64,000 nt of DNA from Hippophae tibetana (lineage: Eukaryota; Streptophyta; Magnoliopsida; Rosales; Elaeagnaceae), in the NCBI GenBank assembly GCA_037013495.1, contig CM072801.1:30368001-30432000 (forward strand), written 5' to 3'. Shown here piece by piece: positions 39,001 to 52,797 of the stretch (position 1 is the stretch's first letter; each line of letters begins with the position of its first letter). Both the position numbers and the translations under genes were made by a program. The notes below the pieces were generated by a model. It made no database searches. It was not told the DNA's origin and worked only from the letters and a program-made list of their open reading frames with translations.

Positions 39001-39886
39001 GTGTTCAATCTGTTTTTGTTATTGAAAGAAACAATAGAGATACTATAGTTCATAGTTTCAAGAAAAACTAGGTTATTAATATTGGTGGCAATATTAAACT
39101 GTTGTAACTTTTAATTCGTGCGTCAAAATGACTATTGTACTGTATCAAATGGTAGCTCTTTCGATTCCTAAAAACACACTTCAAGAATAGTTTAGTTATC
39201 GGAATTTTTTTAGCCATAATTACTTTGTTTACACTACTTTCCAACCTCTAAAAGATAGGTGGCATCTCATTGCTTTGTAGTCTATTCTTGTTGTTTTGGG
39301 TTGAAATTTGATCATCTTAACCCATTTCGAAGAAATTTACCCATTCCTAATCCTTTGAGTTCATATGTTGTTCCCCTAAAGGTTCCGCATCATTTGGTAT
39401 CAAAGCCTTTGTTGTTGAAAATATGTTATCTTTCTTCTTATATTTATTTTTTGAATTTTACATTTTAAAAAAACATTGTCCATTGAATTTTCTGTGTTTC
39501 CGTTAGACACAAATCACAAAGAAAGATAGATATTTGTATACCAATTCTTGTGTTTTCTTTTAATTTTGTTGTCATTATTTTGTCTTTCGATTTCATTTCC
39601 TTTCTTTCTTTAAATTCTTTGTACCTTTTTCTTGTGTCATGTTTTCTTTGTTCAATCTGTTTTTTTATTTAAAGAAACAATAGAGATACTACACTTCATA
39701 GTTTCCAGAAAAACTAGGTTATTAATATCGGTGGCAATATTAAACAGTTGTAACCTTTAATTCTTGCATCGAAATGACTATTGTACTCTTAAAAATTGTA
39801 GCTCTTTCCATTCCAAAAAACACACTGCAGGAATAGTTTAGTTATTGGCATATTTTTAGCCATAATTACTTTGTTTACACTACTTG
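36013..39886 (+). repeat. Higher-order unit 2 (six units, 3874 bp, beta type)
   Basis: The B unit is beta type: 'cctaaaggttctgc', 'tatattaatttt', 'cacaaggaaag' and 'gacattttgtag'. Compared with the alpha type it has one additional A unit (37304, with 'tttacacattc' and 'gttgatgaaattatg'). Unit 38595 is a chimera. It begins like 34723 and from about 38719 continues like 31495 ('gttcccctatagg', 'aaaggcttttttgc'). Confidence 0.75.
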
Positions 39887-42800
39887 CCAACCTCTAAAAG
39901 ATTGGTGTCATCTCATTTCGTTGTAATCTGTTCTTGTAGTTTTGGGTTCAAATTTGATCATCTTAACGCTTTTCTAAGCAATTTACTCATTCTTAATCCT
40001 TTGAGTTCCTATGTTGTTCGCCTAAAGTTTCTGCATCATTTGGTATCAAAGCCTTGGTTGCTGAAAATATGGTATCTATCTTCATATATTCATTTTTTGA
40101 ATTTCACATTTAAAAAACTTTGTGCATTTAATTTTCTTTGCTTTCATAAGTAAATAACCACAAAGAAAGATAGATATTTGTATAAAAAGTCTTGTGTTTT
40201 CTTACAATTTTGTTGTCATTATTTTGTCATTCGACTTAATTTCCTTGTTTTATTTAAATTCTTTGTACCTTTTTCTTGTTTTATGTTTTCTATGTGCAAC
40301 CTATTTTTGCTTTTGAAATAAACAATAGAGCTACGACATTTTGTAGTTTCAAGAAAAACTAGGTTATTAATATCGGTGGCAATATTAAACTATTGTAACT
40401 TTTAATTCATGCATCGAAATGACTATTGTACTGTATCCAATCGTAGCTCTTTCGATTCCTAAAAAACACATTGCAGGAATAGTTTACTTATCGGCATTTT
40501 TTTAGCCATAATTACTTTGTTTACACTATTTGCCAACCTCTAAAAGATAGGTGGCATCTCATTGTGTTGTAATCTGTTCTTGTTGTTTTGGGTTCAAATT
40601 TGATCATCTTAACCCATTTCGAAGTAATTTACTCATTCTTAATACTTTGAGTTCATATGTTATTCCCCTAAAAATTCCGCATCATTTGGTGTCAAAGTCT
40701 TTGTTGCGGAAAATATGTTTTCTATCTTCTTATATTTATTTTTTGAATTTTATATTTAAAAAAACATTGTCCATTGAATTTTCTGTGTTTCCGTTAGACA
40801 CAAATCACAAAGAAAGATAGATATTTGTATACCAAGTCTTGTGTTTTCTTTTAATTTTGTTGTCATTATTTTGTCTTTCGATTTCATTTCCTTTCTTTCT
40901 TTAAATTCTTTGTACCTTTTTCTTGTGTCATGTTTTTTGTGTTAAATCTATTTTTCTTATTGAAAGAAACAATAGGGATACAACATTTCATAGTTTCAAG
41001 AAAAACTAGGTTATTAATATCGGTGGCAATATTAAACTATTGTAACTTTTAATTCTTGCATCGAAATAACTATTGTACTGTATCAAATCGTAGCTCTTTC
41101 CATTACTAAAAACACACTGCAGGAATAGTTTAGTTATCGGCATTTTTTAGCCATAATTACTTTGTTTACCCTACTTGCCAACCTCTAAAAGATAGGTGGC
41201 ATCTCATTGCGTTGTAATCTGTTCTTGTTGTTTTGGGTTCAAATTTGATCATCTTAGCCCATTTCGAAGCAATTTACACATTCTTAATCCTTTGAGTTCA
41301 TATGTTATTCCCCTAAAGATTCCGCATCATTTGGTATCAAAGCCTTTGTTGATGAAATTATGTTATCTATCTTCTTATATTTATTTTTTGAATTTTATAT
41401 TTAAAAAAACATTGTCCATTGAATTTTCTGTGTTTCCGTTAGACACAAATCACAAAGAAAGATAGATATTTGTATACCAAGTCTTGTGTTTTCTTTTAAT
41501 TTTGTTTTCATTATTATGTCTTTCGATTTCATTTCCTTTCTTTCTTTAAATTCTTTGTACCTTTTTCTTGTGTCATGTTTTCTGTGTTAAATCTATTTTT
41601 CTTATTGAAAGAAACAATAGGGATACTACATTTCATAGTTTCAAGAAAAACTAGGTTATTAATATTGGTGGCAATATTAAACTATTGTAACTTTTAATTC
41701 TTGCATGGAAATGACTATTGTACTGTATCAAATCGTAGCTCTTTCGATTCCTAAAAACACACTGCAGGAATAGTTTAGTTATCGGCATTTTTTTAGCCAT
41801 AATTACTTTGTTTACACTACTTGCCAACCTCTAAAAAATAGGTGGCATCTCATTGTGTTGTAATCTGTTCTTGTTGTTTTGGGTTCAAATTTGATCATCT
41901 TAACCCATTTCGAAGAAATTTACTCATTCTTAATCCGTTTAGTTCATATGTTATTCCCCTAAAGATTCCGCATCATTTGGTAACAAAGTCTTAGTTGTTG
42001 AAAATATGTTATCTATCTTCTTATATTTATTTTTTGAATTTTATATTTAAAAAAACATTGTCCATTGAATATTCTGTGTTTTCGTTAGACACAAATCACA
42101 AAGAAAGATAGATATTTGTATACCAAGTCTTGTGTTTTCTTTTAATTTTGTTGTCATTATTTTGTCTTTCGATTTCATTTCCTTTCTTTCTTTAAATTCT
42201 TTGTACCTTTTTCTTGTGTCATGTTTTCTGTGTTAAATCTGTTTTTGTTATTGAAAGAAACAATAGGGATACTACATTTCATAGTTTCAAGAAAAACTAG
42301 GTTATTAATATCGGTGGAAATATTAAACTATTGTAACTTTTAATTCTTGCATCGAAATTACTATTGTACAGTATCAAATCGTAGCTCTTTCGATTCCTAA
42401 AAACACACTGCAGGAATAGATTAGTTATCGGCATTTTTTAGCCATAATTACTTTGTTTACCCTACTTGCCAACCTCTAAAAGATAGGTGGCATCTCATTG
42501 TGTTGTAATCTGTTCTTGTTGTTTTGGGTTCAAATTTGATCATCTTAACCCATTTCGAAGCAATTTACTCATTCTTAATCCTTTGAGTTCATATGTTGTT
42601 CCCCTATAGGTTCCGCATCATTTGGTATCAAAGGCTTTTTTGCTGAAAATATATTATCTATGTTCTTATATTTAGTTTTTGAATTTTACATTTAAAAAAA
42701 CTTTGTCCATTGAATTTTCTGTGTTTTCATTAGACACAAATCACAAAGAAAGATAGATATTGGTATACCAAGTCTTGTGTTTTCTTTTAATTTTGTTGTC

Positions 42801-43761
42801 ATTATTTTGTCTTTCTATTTCATTTCCTTTCTTTCTTTAAACTCTTTGTACCTTTTTCTTGTGTCCTGTTTTCTGTGTTCAATCTGTTTTTGTTATTGAA
42901 AGAAACAATAGAGATACTATAGTTCATAGTTTCAAGAAAAACTAGGTTATTAATATTGGTGGCAATATTAAACTGTTGTAACTTTTAATTCGTGCGTCAA
43001 AATGACTATTGTACTGTATCAAATGGTAGCTCTTTCGATTCCTAAAAACACACTTCAAGAATAGTTTAGTTATCGGAATTTTTTTAGCCATAATTACTTT
43101 GTTTACACTACTTTCCAACCTCTAAAAGATAGGTGGCATCTCATTGCTTTGTAGTCTATTCTTGTTGTTTTGGGTTGAAATTTGATCATCTTAACCCATT
43201 TCGAAGAAATTTACCCATTCCTAATCCTTTGAGTTCATATGTTGTTCCCCTAAAGGTTCCGCATCATTTGGTATCAAAGCCTTTGTTGTTGAAAATATGT
43301 TATCTTTCTTCTTATATTTATTTTTTGAATTTTACATTTTAAAAAAACATTGTCCATTGAATTTTCTGTGTTTCCGTTAGACACAAATCACAAAGAAAGA
43401 TAGATATTTGTATACCAATTCTTGTGTTTTCTTTTAATTTTGTTGTCATTATTTTGTCTTTCGATTTCATTTCCTTTCTTTCTTTAAATTCTTTGTACCT
43501 TTTTCTTGTGTCATGTTTTCTTTGTTCAATCTGTTTTTTTTATTTAAAGAAACAATAGAGATACTACACTTCATAGTTTCCAGAAAAACTAGGTTATTAA
43601 TATCGGTGGCAATATTAAACAGTTGTAACCTTTAATTCTTGCATCGAAATGACTATTGTACTCTTAAAAATTGTAGCTCTTTCCATTCCAAAAAACACAC
43701 TGCAGGAATAGTTTAGTTATTGGCATATTTTTAGCCATAATTACTTTGTTTACACTACTTG
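39887..43761 (+). repeat. Higher-order unit 3 (six units, 3875 bp, alpha/beta chimera)
   Basis: The opening B unit reads alpha on its left ('cctaaagtttctgc', 'tatattcatttt') but beta on its right ('gacattttgtag' at about 40333). Exchange therefore occurred between about 40090 and 40333. The following five A units match those of higher-order unit 2 at an offset of 3874 bp, including 'aatccgtttagttc' (about 38060 and 41934). Confidence 0.75.
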
Positions 43762-46700
43762 CCAACCTCTAAAAGATTGGTGTCATCTCATTTCGTTGTA
43801 ATCTGTTCTTGTAGTTTTGGGTTCAAATTTGATCATCTTAACGCTTTTCTAAGCAATTTACTCATTCTTAATCCTTTGAGTTCCTATGTTGTTCGCCTAA
43901 AGTTTCTGCATCATTTGGTATCAAAGCCTTGGTTGCTGAAAATATGGTATCTATCTTCATATATTCATTTTTTGAATTTCACATTTAAAAAACTTTGTGC
44001 ATTTAATTTTCTTTGCTTTCATAAGTAAATAACCACAAAGAAAGATAGATATTTGTATAAAAAGTCTTGTGTTTTCTTACAATTTTGTTGTCATTATTTT
44101 GTCATTCGACTTAATTTCCTTGTTTTATTTAAATTCTTTGTACCTTTTTCTTGTTTTATGTTTTCTATGTGCAACCTATTTTTGCTTTTGAAATAAACAA
44201 TAGAGCTACGACAATTCGTAGTTTCAAGAAAAACTAGGTTATTAATATCGGTGGCAATATTAAACTATTGTAACTTTTAATTCTTGCATCGAAATGACTA
44301 TTATACTGTATCAAATCGAGCTCTTTCGATTCCTAAAAAACACACTGCAGGAATAGTTTACTTATCGGCATTTTTTTAGCCATAATTACTTTGTTTACAC
44401 TATTTGCCAACCTATAAAAGATAGGTGGCATCTCATTGTGTTGTAATCTGTTCTTGTTGTTTTGGGTTCAAATTTGATCATCTTAACCCATTTCGAAGTA
44501 ATTTACTCATTCTTAATACTTTGAGTTCATATGTTATTCCCCTAAAAATTCCGCATCATTTGGTATCAAAGTCTTTGTTGCGGAAAATATGTTATCTATC
44601 TTCTTATATTTATTTTTTGAATTTTATATTTAAAAAAACATTGTCCATTGAATTTCCTGTGTTTCCGTTAGACACAAATCACAAAGAAAGATAGATATTT
44701 GTATACCAAGTCTTGTGTTTTCTTTTAATTTTGTTGTCATTATTTTGTCTTTCGATTTCATTTCCTTTCTTTCTTTAAATTCTTTGTACCTTTTTCTTGT
44801 GTCATGTTTTCTGTGTTAAATCTATTTTTCTTATTGAAAGAAACAATAGGGATACTACATTTCATAGTTTCAAGAAAAACTAGGTTATTAATATTGGTGG
44901 CAATATTAAACTATTGTAACTTTTAATTCTTGCATGGAAATGACTATTGTACTGTATCAAATCGTAGCTCTTTCGATTCCTAAAAACACACTGCAGGAAT
45001 AGTTTAGTTATCGGCATTTTTTTAGCCATAATTACTTTGTTTACACTACTTGCCAACCTCTAAAAAATAGGTGGCATCTCATTGTGTTGTAATCTGTTCT
45101 TGTTGTTTTGGGTTCAAATTTGATCATCTTAACCCATTTCGAAGAAATTTACTCATTCTTAATCCTTTGAGTTCATATGTTATTCCCCTAAAGATTCCGC
45201 ATCATTTGGTATCAAAGTCTTAGTTGTTGAAAATATGTTATCTATCTTCTTATATTTATTTTTTGAATTTTATATTTAAAAAAACATTGTCCATTGAATA
45301 TTCTGTGTTTTCGTTAGACACAAATCACAAAGAAAGATAGATATTTGTATACCAAGTCTTGTGTTTTCTTTTAATTTTGTTGTCATTATTTTGTCTTTCG
45401 ATTTCATTTCCTTTCTTTCTTTAAATTCTTTGTACCTTTTTCTTGTGTCATGTTTTCTGTGTTAAATCTATTTTTGTTATTGAAAGAAACAATAGGGATA
45501 CGACATTTCATAGTTTCAAGAAAAACTAGGTTATTAATATCGGTGGAAATATTAAACTATTGTAACTTTTAATTCTTGCATCGAAATTACTATTGTACAG
45601 TATCAAATCGTAGCTCTTTTGATTCCTAAAAACACACTGCAGGAATAGATTAGTTATCGGCATTTTTTAGCCATAATTACTTTGTTTACCCTACTTGCCA
45701 ACCTCTAAAAGATAGGTGGCATCTCATTGTGTTGTAATCTGTTCTTGTTGTTTTGGGTTCAAATTTGATCATCTTAACCCATTTCGAAGAAATTTACTCA
45801 TTCTTAATCCTTTGAGTTCATATGTTATTCCCCTAAGGATACCACATCATTTGGTATCAAAGTTTTAGTTGCTGAAAATATGTTATCTATCTTCTTATAT
45901 TTATTTTTTGAATTTTATATTTAAAAAAACATTGTCCATTGAATTTTCTGTGTTTTCGTTAGACACAAATCACAAAGAAAGATAGATATTTGTATACCAA
46001 GTCTTGTGTTTTCTTTTAATTTTGTTGTCATTATTTTGTCTCTCGATTTCATTTCCTTTCTTTCTTTAAATTCTTTGTACCTTTTTATTGTGGAATGTTT
46101 TCTGTGTTAAATCTATTTTTGTTATTGAAAGAAACAATAGGGATACTACATTTCATAGTTTCAAGAAAAACTAGGTTATTAATATCGGTGGGAATATTAA
46201 ACTATTGTAACTTTTAATACTTGCATCGAAATGACTATTGTACTGTAAAAAATCATAGCTCTTTCGATTCCTAAAAACACACTGCAGGAATAGTTTAGTT
46301 ATCGGCATTTTTTAGCCATAATTACTTTGTTTACCCTACTTGCCAACCTCTAAAAAATAGGTGGCATCTCATTGCGTTGTAATCTGTTCTTGTTGTTTTG
46401 GGTTCAAATTTGATCATCTTAACCCATTTCGAAGCAATTTACTCATTCTTAATCCTTTGAGTTCATATGTTGTTCCCCTAAAGGTTCCGCATCATTTGGT
46501 ATCAAAGCCTTTGTTGTTGAAAATATGTTATCTTTCTTCTTATATTTATTTTTTGAATTTTACATTTTAAAAAAACATTGTCCATTGAATTTTCTGTGTT
46601 TCCGTTAGACACAAATCACAAAGAAAGATAGATATTTGTATACCAATTCTTGTGTTTTCTTTTAATTTTGTTGTCATTATTTTGTCTTTCGATTTCATTT

Positions 46701-46989
46701 CCTTTCTTTCTTTAAATTCTTTGTACCTTTTTCTTGTGTCATGTTTTCTTTGTTCAATCTGTTTTTTTTATTTAAAGAAACAATAGAGATACTACACTTC
46801 ATAGTTTCCAGAAAAACTAGGTTATTAATATCGGTGGCAATATTAAACAGTTGTAACCTTTAATTCTTGCATCGAAATGACTATTGTACTCTTAAAAATT
46901 GTAGCTCTTTCCATTCCAAAAAACACACTGCAGGAATAGTTTAGTTATTGGCATATTTTTAGCCATAATTACTTTGTTTACACTACTTG
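43762..46989 (+). repeat. Higher-order unit 4 (five units, 3228 bp, alpha type)
   Basis: An alpha B unit is followed by A units matching those at 33432, 34078 and 34723, with 'cctataaaagatagg' and 'aaatcgagctc'. The last unit (46343) is chimeric. It begins like 35368 ('aaaaaatagg', 'attgcgttg'), and from about 46468 it continues like 32141/39241 ('gttgttcccctaaagg', 'tatctttcttc'). Confidence 0.75.
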
Positions 46990-49900
46990 CCAACCTCTAA
47001 AAGATTGGTGTCATCTCATTTCGTTGTAATCTGTTCTTGTAGTTTTGGGTTCAAATTTGATCATCTTAACGCTTTTCTAAGCAATTTACTCATTCTTAAT
47101 CCTTTGAGTTCCTATGTTGTTCGCCTAAAGTTTCTGCATCATTTGGTATCAAAGCCTTGGTTGCTGAAAATATGGTATCTATCTTCATATATTCATTTTT
47201 TGAATTTCACATTTAAAAAACTTTGTGCATTTAATTTTCTTTGCTTTCATAAGTAAATAACCACAAAGAAAGATAGATATTTGTATAAAAAGTCTTGTGT
47301 TTTCTTACAATTTTGTTGTCATTATTTTGTCATTCGACTTAATTTCCTTGTTTTATTTAAATTCTTTGTACCTTTTTCTTGTTTTATGTTTTCTATGTGC
47401 AACCTATTTTTGCTTTTGAAATAAACAATAGAGCTACGACAATTCGTAGTTTCAAGAAAAACTAGGTTATTAATATCGGTGGCAATATTAAACTATTGTA
47501 ACTTTTAATTCTTGCATCGAAATGACTATTATACTGTATCAAATCGAGCTCTTTCGATTCCTAAAAAACACACTGCAGGAATAGTTTACTTATCGGCATT
47601 TTTTTAGCCATAATTACTTTGTTTACACTATTTGCCAACCTATAAAAGATAGGTGGCATCTCATTGTGTTGTAATCTGTTCTTGTTGTTTTGGGTTCAAA
47701 TTTGATCATCTTAACCCATTTCGAAGTAATTTACTCATTCTTAATACTTTGAGTTCATATGTTATTCCCCTAAAAATTCCGCATCATTTGGTATCAAAGT
47801 CTTTGTTGCGGAAAATATGTTATCTATCTTCTTATATTTATTTTTTGAATTTTATATTTAAAAAAACATTGTCCATTGAATTTCCTGTGTTTCCGTTAGA
47901 CACAAATCACAAAGAAAGATAGATATTTGTATACCAAGTCTTGTGTTTTCTTTTAATTTTGTTGTCATTATTTTGTCTTTCGATTTCATTTCCTTTCTTT
48001 CTTTAAATTCTTTGTACCTTTTTCTTGTGTCATGTTTTCTGTGTTAAATCTATTTTTCTTATTGAAAGAAACAATAGGGATACTACATTTCATAGTTTCA
48101 AGAAAAACTAGGTTATTAATATTGGTGGCAATATTAAACTATTGTAACTTTTAATTCTTGCATGGAAATGACTATTGTACTGTATCAAATCGTAGCTCTT
48201 TCGATTCCTAAAAACACACTGCAGGAATAGTTTAGTTATCGGCATTTTTTTAGCCATAATTACTTTGTTTACACTACTTGCCAACCTCTAAAAAATAGGT
48301 GGCATCTCATTGTGTTGTAATCTGTTCTTGTTGTTTTGGGTTCAAATTTGATCATCTTAACCCATTTCGAAGAAATTTACTCATTCTTAATCCTTTGAGT
48401 TCATATGTTATTCCCCTAAAGATTCCGCATCATTTGGTATCAAAGTCTTAGTTGTTGAAAATATGTTATCTATCTTCTTATATTTATTTTTTGAATTTTA
48501 TATTTAAAAAAACATTGTCCATTGAATATTCTGTGTTTTCGTTAGACACAAATCACAAAGAAAGATAGATATTTGTATACCAAGTCTTGTGTTTTCTTTT
48601 AATTTTGTTGTCATTATTTTGTCTTTCGATTTCATTTCCTTTCTTTCTTTAAATTCTTTGTACCTTTTTCTTGTGTCATGTTTTCTGTGTTAAATCTATT
48701 TTTGTTATTGAAAGAAACAATAGGGATACGACATTTCATAGTTTCAAGAAAAACTAGGTTATTAATATCGGTGGAAATATTAAACTATTGTAACTTTTAA
48801 TTCTTGCATCGAAATTACTATTGTACAGTATCAAATCGTAGCTCTTTTGATTCCTAAAAACACACTGCAGGAATAGATTAGTTATCGGCATTTTTTAGCC
48901 ATAATTACTTTGTTTACCCTACTTGCCAACCTCTAAAAGATAGGTGGCATCTCATTGTGTTGTAATCTGTTCTTGTTGTTTTGGGTTCAAATTTGATCAT
49001 CTTAACCCATTTCGAAGAAATTTACTCATTCTTAATCCTTTGAGTTCATATGTTATTCCCCTAAGGATACCACATCATTTGGTATCAAAGTTTTAGTTGC
49101 TGAAAATATGTTATCTATCTTCTTATATTTATTTTTTGAATTTTATATTTAAAAAAACATTGTCCATTGAATTTTCTGTGTTTTCGTTAGACACAAATCA
49201 CAAAGAAAGATAGATATTTGTATACCAAGTCTTGTGTTTTCTTTTAATTTTGTTGTCATTATTTTGTCTCTCGATTTCATTTCCTTTCTTTCTTTAAATT
49301 CTTTGTACCTTTTTATTGTGGAATGTTTTCTGTGTTAAATCTATTTTTGTTATTGAAAGAAACAATAGGGATACTACATTTCATAGTTTCAAGAAAAACT
49401 AGGTTATTAATATCGGTGGGAATATTAAACTATTGTAACTTTTAATACTTGCATCGAAATGACTATTGTACTGTAAAAAATCATAGCTCTTTCGATTCCT
49501 AAAAACACACTGCAGGAATAGTTTAGTTATCGGCATTTTTTAGCCATAATTACTTTGTTTACCCTACTTGCCAACCTCTAAAAAATAGGTGGCATCTCAT
49601 TGCGTTGTAATCTGTTCTTGTTGTTTTGGGTTCAAATTTGATCATCTTAACCCATTTCGAAGCAATTTACTCATTCTTAATCCTTTGAGTTCATATGTTA
49701 TTCCCCTAAAGAGTCGCATCATTTGGTATCAAAGCCTTTGTTGCTGAAAATATGTTATCTATCTTCTTATATTTATTTTTTGAATTTTATATTTAAAAAA
49801 ACATTGTCCAATGAATTTTCTGTGTTTTCGTTAGACACAAATCACAAAGAAAGATAGATATTCGTATACCAAGTCTTGTGTTTTCTTTCAATTTTGTTGT

Positions 49901-50215
49901 CTTTATTTTGTCTTTCGATTTCATTTACTTTCTTTCTTTAAATTCTTTGTACCTTTATCTTGTGTCATGTTTTCTGTGTTAAATCTATTTTTGTTATTGA
50001 AAGAAACAATAGGGATACTACCATTCATAGTTTCAAGAAAAACTAGGTTATTAATATTGGTGGCAATATTAAGCTATTGTAACTTTTAATTCTTGCATCG
50101 AAATGACTATTGTACTGTAAAAAATCGTAGCTCTTTCCATTCCTAAAAACACACTGCAGGAATAGTTTAGTTATTGGCATTTTTTTAGCCATAATTACTT
50201 TGTTTACACAACTTG
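46990..50215 (+). repeat. Higher-order unit 5 (five units, 3226 bp, alpha type)
   Basis: The first four units are near-identical to higher-order unit 4 at an offset of 3228 bp. The fifth (49571) is not chimeric and matches 35368, with 'aaagagtcgcatc', 'gatattcgtatacc' and 'ctaccattcatag'. This reconnects to a beta B unit at 50216, as 35368 connects to 36013. Confidence 0.75.
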
Positions 50216-52797
50216 CCAACCTCTAAAAGATTGGTGTCATCTCATTTCGTTGTAATCTGTTCTTGTAGTTTTGGGTTCAAATTTGATCATCTTAACGCTT
50301 TTCTAAGCAATTTACTCATTCTTAATCCTTTGACTTCCTATGTTGTTCGCCTAAAGGTTCTGCATCATTTGGTATCAAAGCCTTGGTTGCTGAAAATATG
50401 GTATCTATCTTCATATATTAATTTTTTGAATTTCACATTTAAAAAACTTTGTGCATTTAATTTTCTTTGCTTTCGTAAGTAAATAACCACAAGGAAAGAT
50501 AGATATTTGTATAAAAAGTCTTGTGTTTTCTTACAATTTTGTTGTCATTATTTTGTCATTCGACTTAATTTCCTTGTTTTATTTAAATTCTTTGTACCTT
50601 TTTCTTGTTTTATGTTTTCTATGTGCAACCTATTTTTGCTTTTGAAATAAACAATAGAGCTACGACATTTTGTAGTTTCAAGAAAAACTAGGTTATTAAT
50701 ATCGGTGGCAATATTAAACTATTGTAACTTTTAATTCATGCATCGAAATGACTATTGTACTGTATCCAATCGTAGCTCTTTCGATTCCTAAAAAACACAT
50801 TGCAGGAATAGTTTACTTATCGGCATTTTTTTAGCCATAATTACTTTGTTTACACTATTTGCCAACCTCTAAAAGATAGGTGGCATCTCATTGTGTTGTA
50901 ATCTGTTCTTGTTGTTTTGGGTTCAAATTTGATCATCTTAACCAATTTCGAAGTAATTTACTCATTCTTAATACTTTGAGTTCATATGTTATTCCCCTAA
51001 AAATTCCGCATCATTTGGTATCAAAGTCTTTGTTGCGGAAAATATGTTTTCTATCTTCTTATATTTATTTTTTGAATTTTATATTTAAAAAAACATTGTC
51101 CATTGAATTTTCTGTGTTTCCGTTAGACACAAATCACAAAGAAAGATAGATATTTGTATACCAAGTCTTGTGTTTTCTTTTAATTTTGTTGTCATTGTTT
51201 TGTCTTTCGATTTCATTTCCTTTCTTTCTTTAAATTCTTTGTACCTTTTTCTTGTGTCATGTTTTTTGTGTTAAATCTATTTTTCTTATTGAAAGAAACA
51301 ATAGGGATACAACATTTCATAGTTTCAAGAAAAACTAGGTTATTAATATCGGTGGCAATATTAAACTATTGTAACTTTTAATTCTTGCATCGAAATAACT
51401 ATTGTACTGTATCAAATCGTACCTCTTTCCATTACTAAAAACACACTGCAGGAATAGTTTAGTTATCGGCATTTTTTAGCCATAATTACTTTGTTTACCC
51501 TGCTTGCCAACCTCTAAAAGATAGGTGGCATCTCATTGCGTCGTAATCTGTTCTTGTTGTTTTGGGTTCAAATTTGATCATCTTAACCCATTTCGAAGCA
51601 ATTTACACATTCTTAATCCTTTGAGTTCATATGTTATTCCCCTAAAGATTCCGCATCATTTGGTATCAAAGCCTTTGTTGATGAAATTATGTTATCTATC
51701 TTCTTATATTTATTTTTTGAATTTTATATTTAAAAAAACATTGTCCATTGAATTTTCTGTGTTTCCGTTAGACACAAATCACAAAGAAAGATAGATATTT
51801 GTATACCAAGTCTTGTGTTTTCTTTTAATTTTGTTTTCATTATTATGTCTTTCGATTTCATTTCCTTTCTTTCTTTAAATTCTTTGTACCTTTTTCTTGT
51901 GTCATGTTTTTTGTGTTAAATCTATTTTTCTTATTGAAAGAAACAATAGGGATACAACATTTCATAGTTTCAAGAAAAACTAGGTTATTAAGATTGGTGG
52001 CAATATTAAACTATTGTAACTTTTAATTCTTGCATGGAAATGACTATTGTACTGTATCAAATCGTAGCTCTTTCGATTCCTAAAAACACACTGCAGGAAT
52101 AGTTTAGTTATCGGCATTTTTTTAGCCATAATTACTTTGTTTACACTACTTGCCAACCTCTAAAAAATAGGTGGCATCTCATTGTGTTGTAATCTGTTCT
52201 TGTTGTTTTGGGTTCAAATTTGATCATCTTAACCCATTTCGAAGAAATTTACTCATTCTTAATCCGTTTAGTTCATATGTTATTGCCCTAAAGATTCCGC
52301 ATCATTTGGTATCAAAGTCTTAGTGGTTGAAAATATGTTATCTATCTTCTTATATTTATTTTTTGAATTTTATATTTAAAAAAACATTGTCCATTGAATA
52401 TTCTGTGTTTTCGTTAGACACAAATCACAAAGAAAGATAGATATTTGTATACCAAGTCTTGTGTTTTCTTTTAATTTTGTTGTCATTATTTTGTCTTTCG
52501 ATTTCATTTCCTTTCTTTCTTTAAATTCTTTGTACCTTTTTCTTGTGTCATGTTTTCTGTGTTAAATCTGTTTTTGTTATTGAAAGAAACAATAGGGATA
52601 CTACATTTCATAGTTTCAAGAAAAACTAGGTTATTAATATCGGTGGAAATATTAAACTATTGTAACTTTTAATTCTTGCATCGAAATTACTATTGTACAG
52701 TATCAAATCGTAGCTCTTTCGATTCCTAAAAACACACTGCAGGAATAGATTAGTTATCGGCATTTTTTAGCCATAATTACTTTGTTTACCCTACTTG
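49571..52797 (+). repeat. Distant copy of 35368-38594 (offset ~14203 bp)
   Basis: Units 49571, 50216, 50862, 51507 and 52153 match 35368, 36013, 36659, 37304 and 37950 at a steady offset of 14203 bp (22 units). Shared private variants include 'tatattaatttt', 'cacaaggaaag', 'gttgatgaaattatg' and 'aatccgtttagttc'. After this stretch no further B unit appears. Confidence 0.75.

Larger units (their letters stand above)
31495..50861 (+). repeat. Array region IV: higher-order repeats with one B unit per 5-6 units
   Basis: B units start at 32788, 36013, 39887, 43762, 46990 and 50216. All share 'taaataaccacaa', 'ctatgtgcaaccta', 'gaaataaac' and the dyad variant AGATTGG. Their spacing is 3225, 3874, 3875, 3228 and 3226 bp, which is 5, 6, 6, 5 and 5 units. 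All units between them are A. The individual higher-order units are listed below. No gene is present. Confidence 0.88.
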
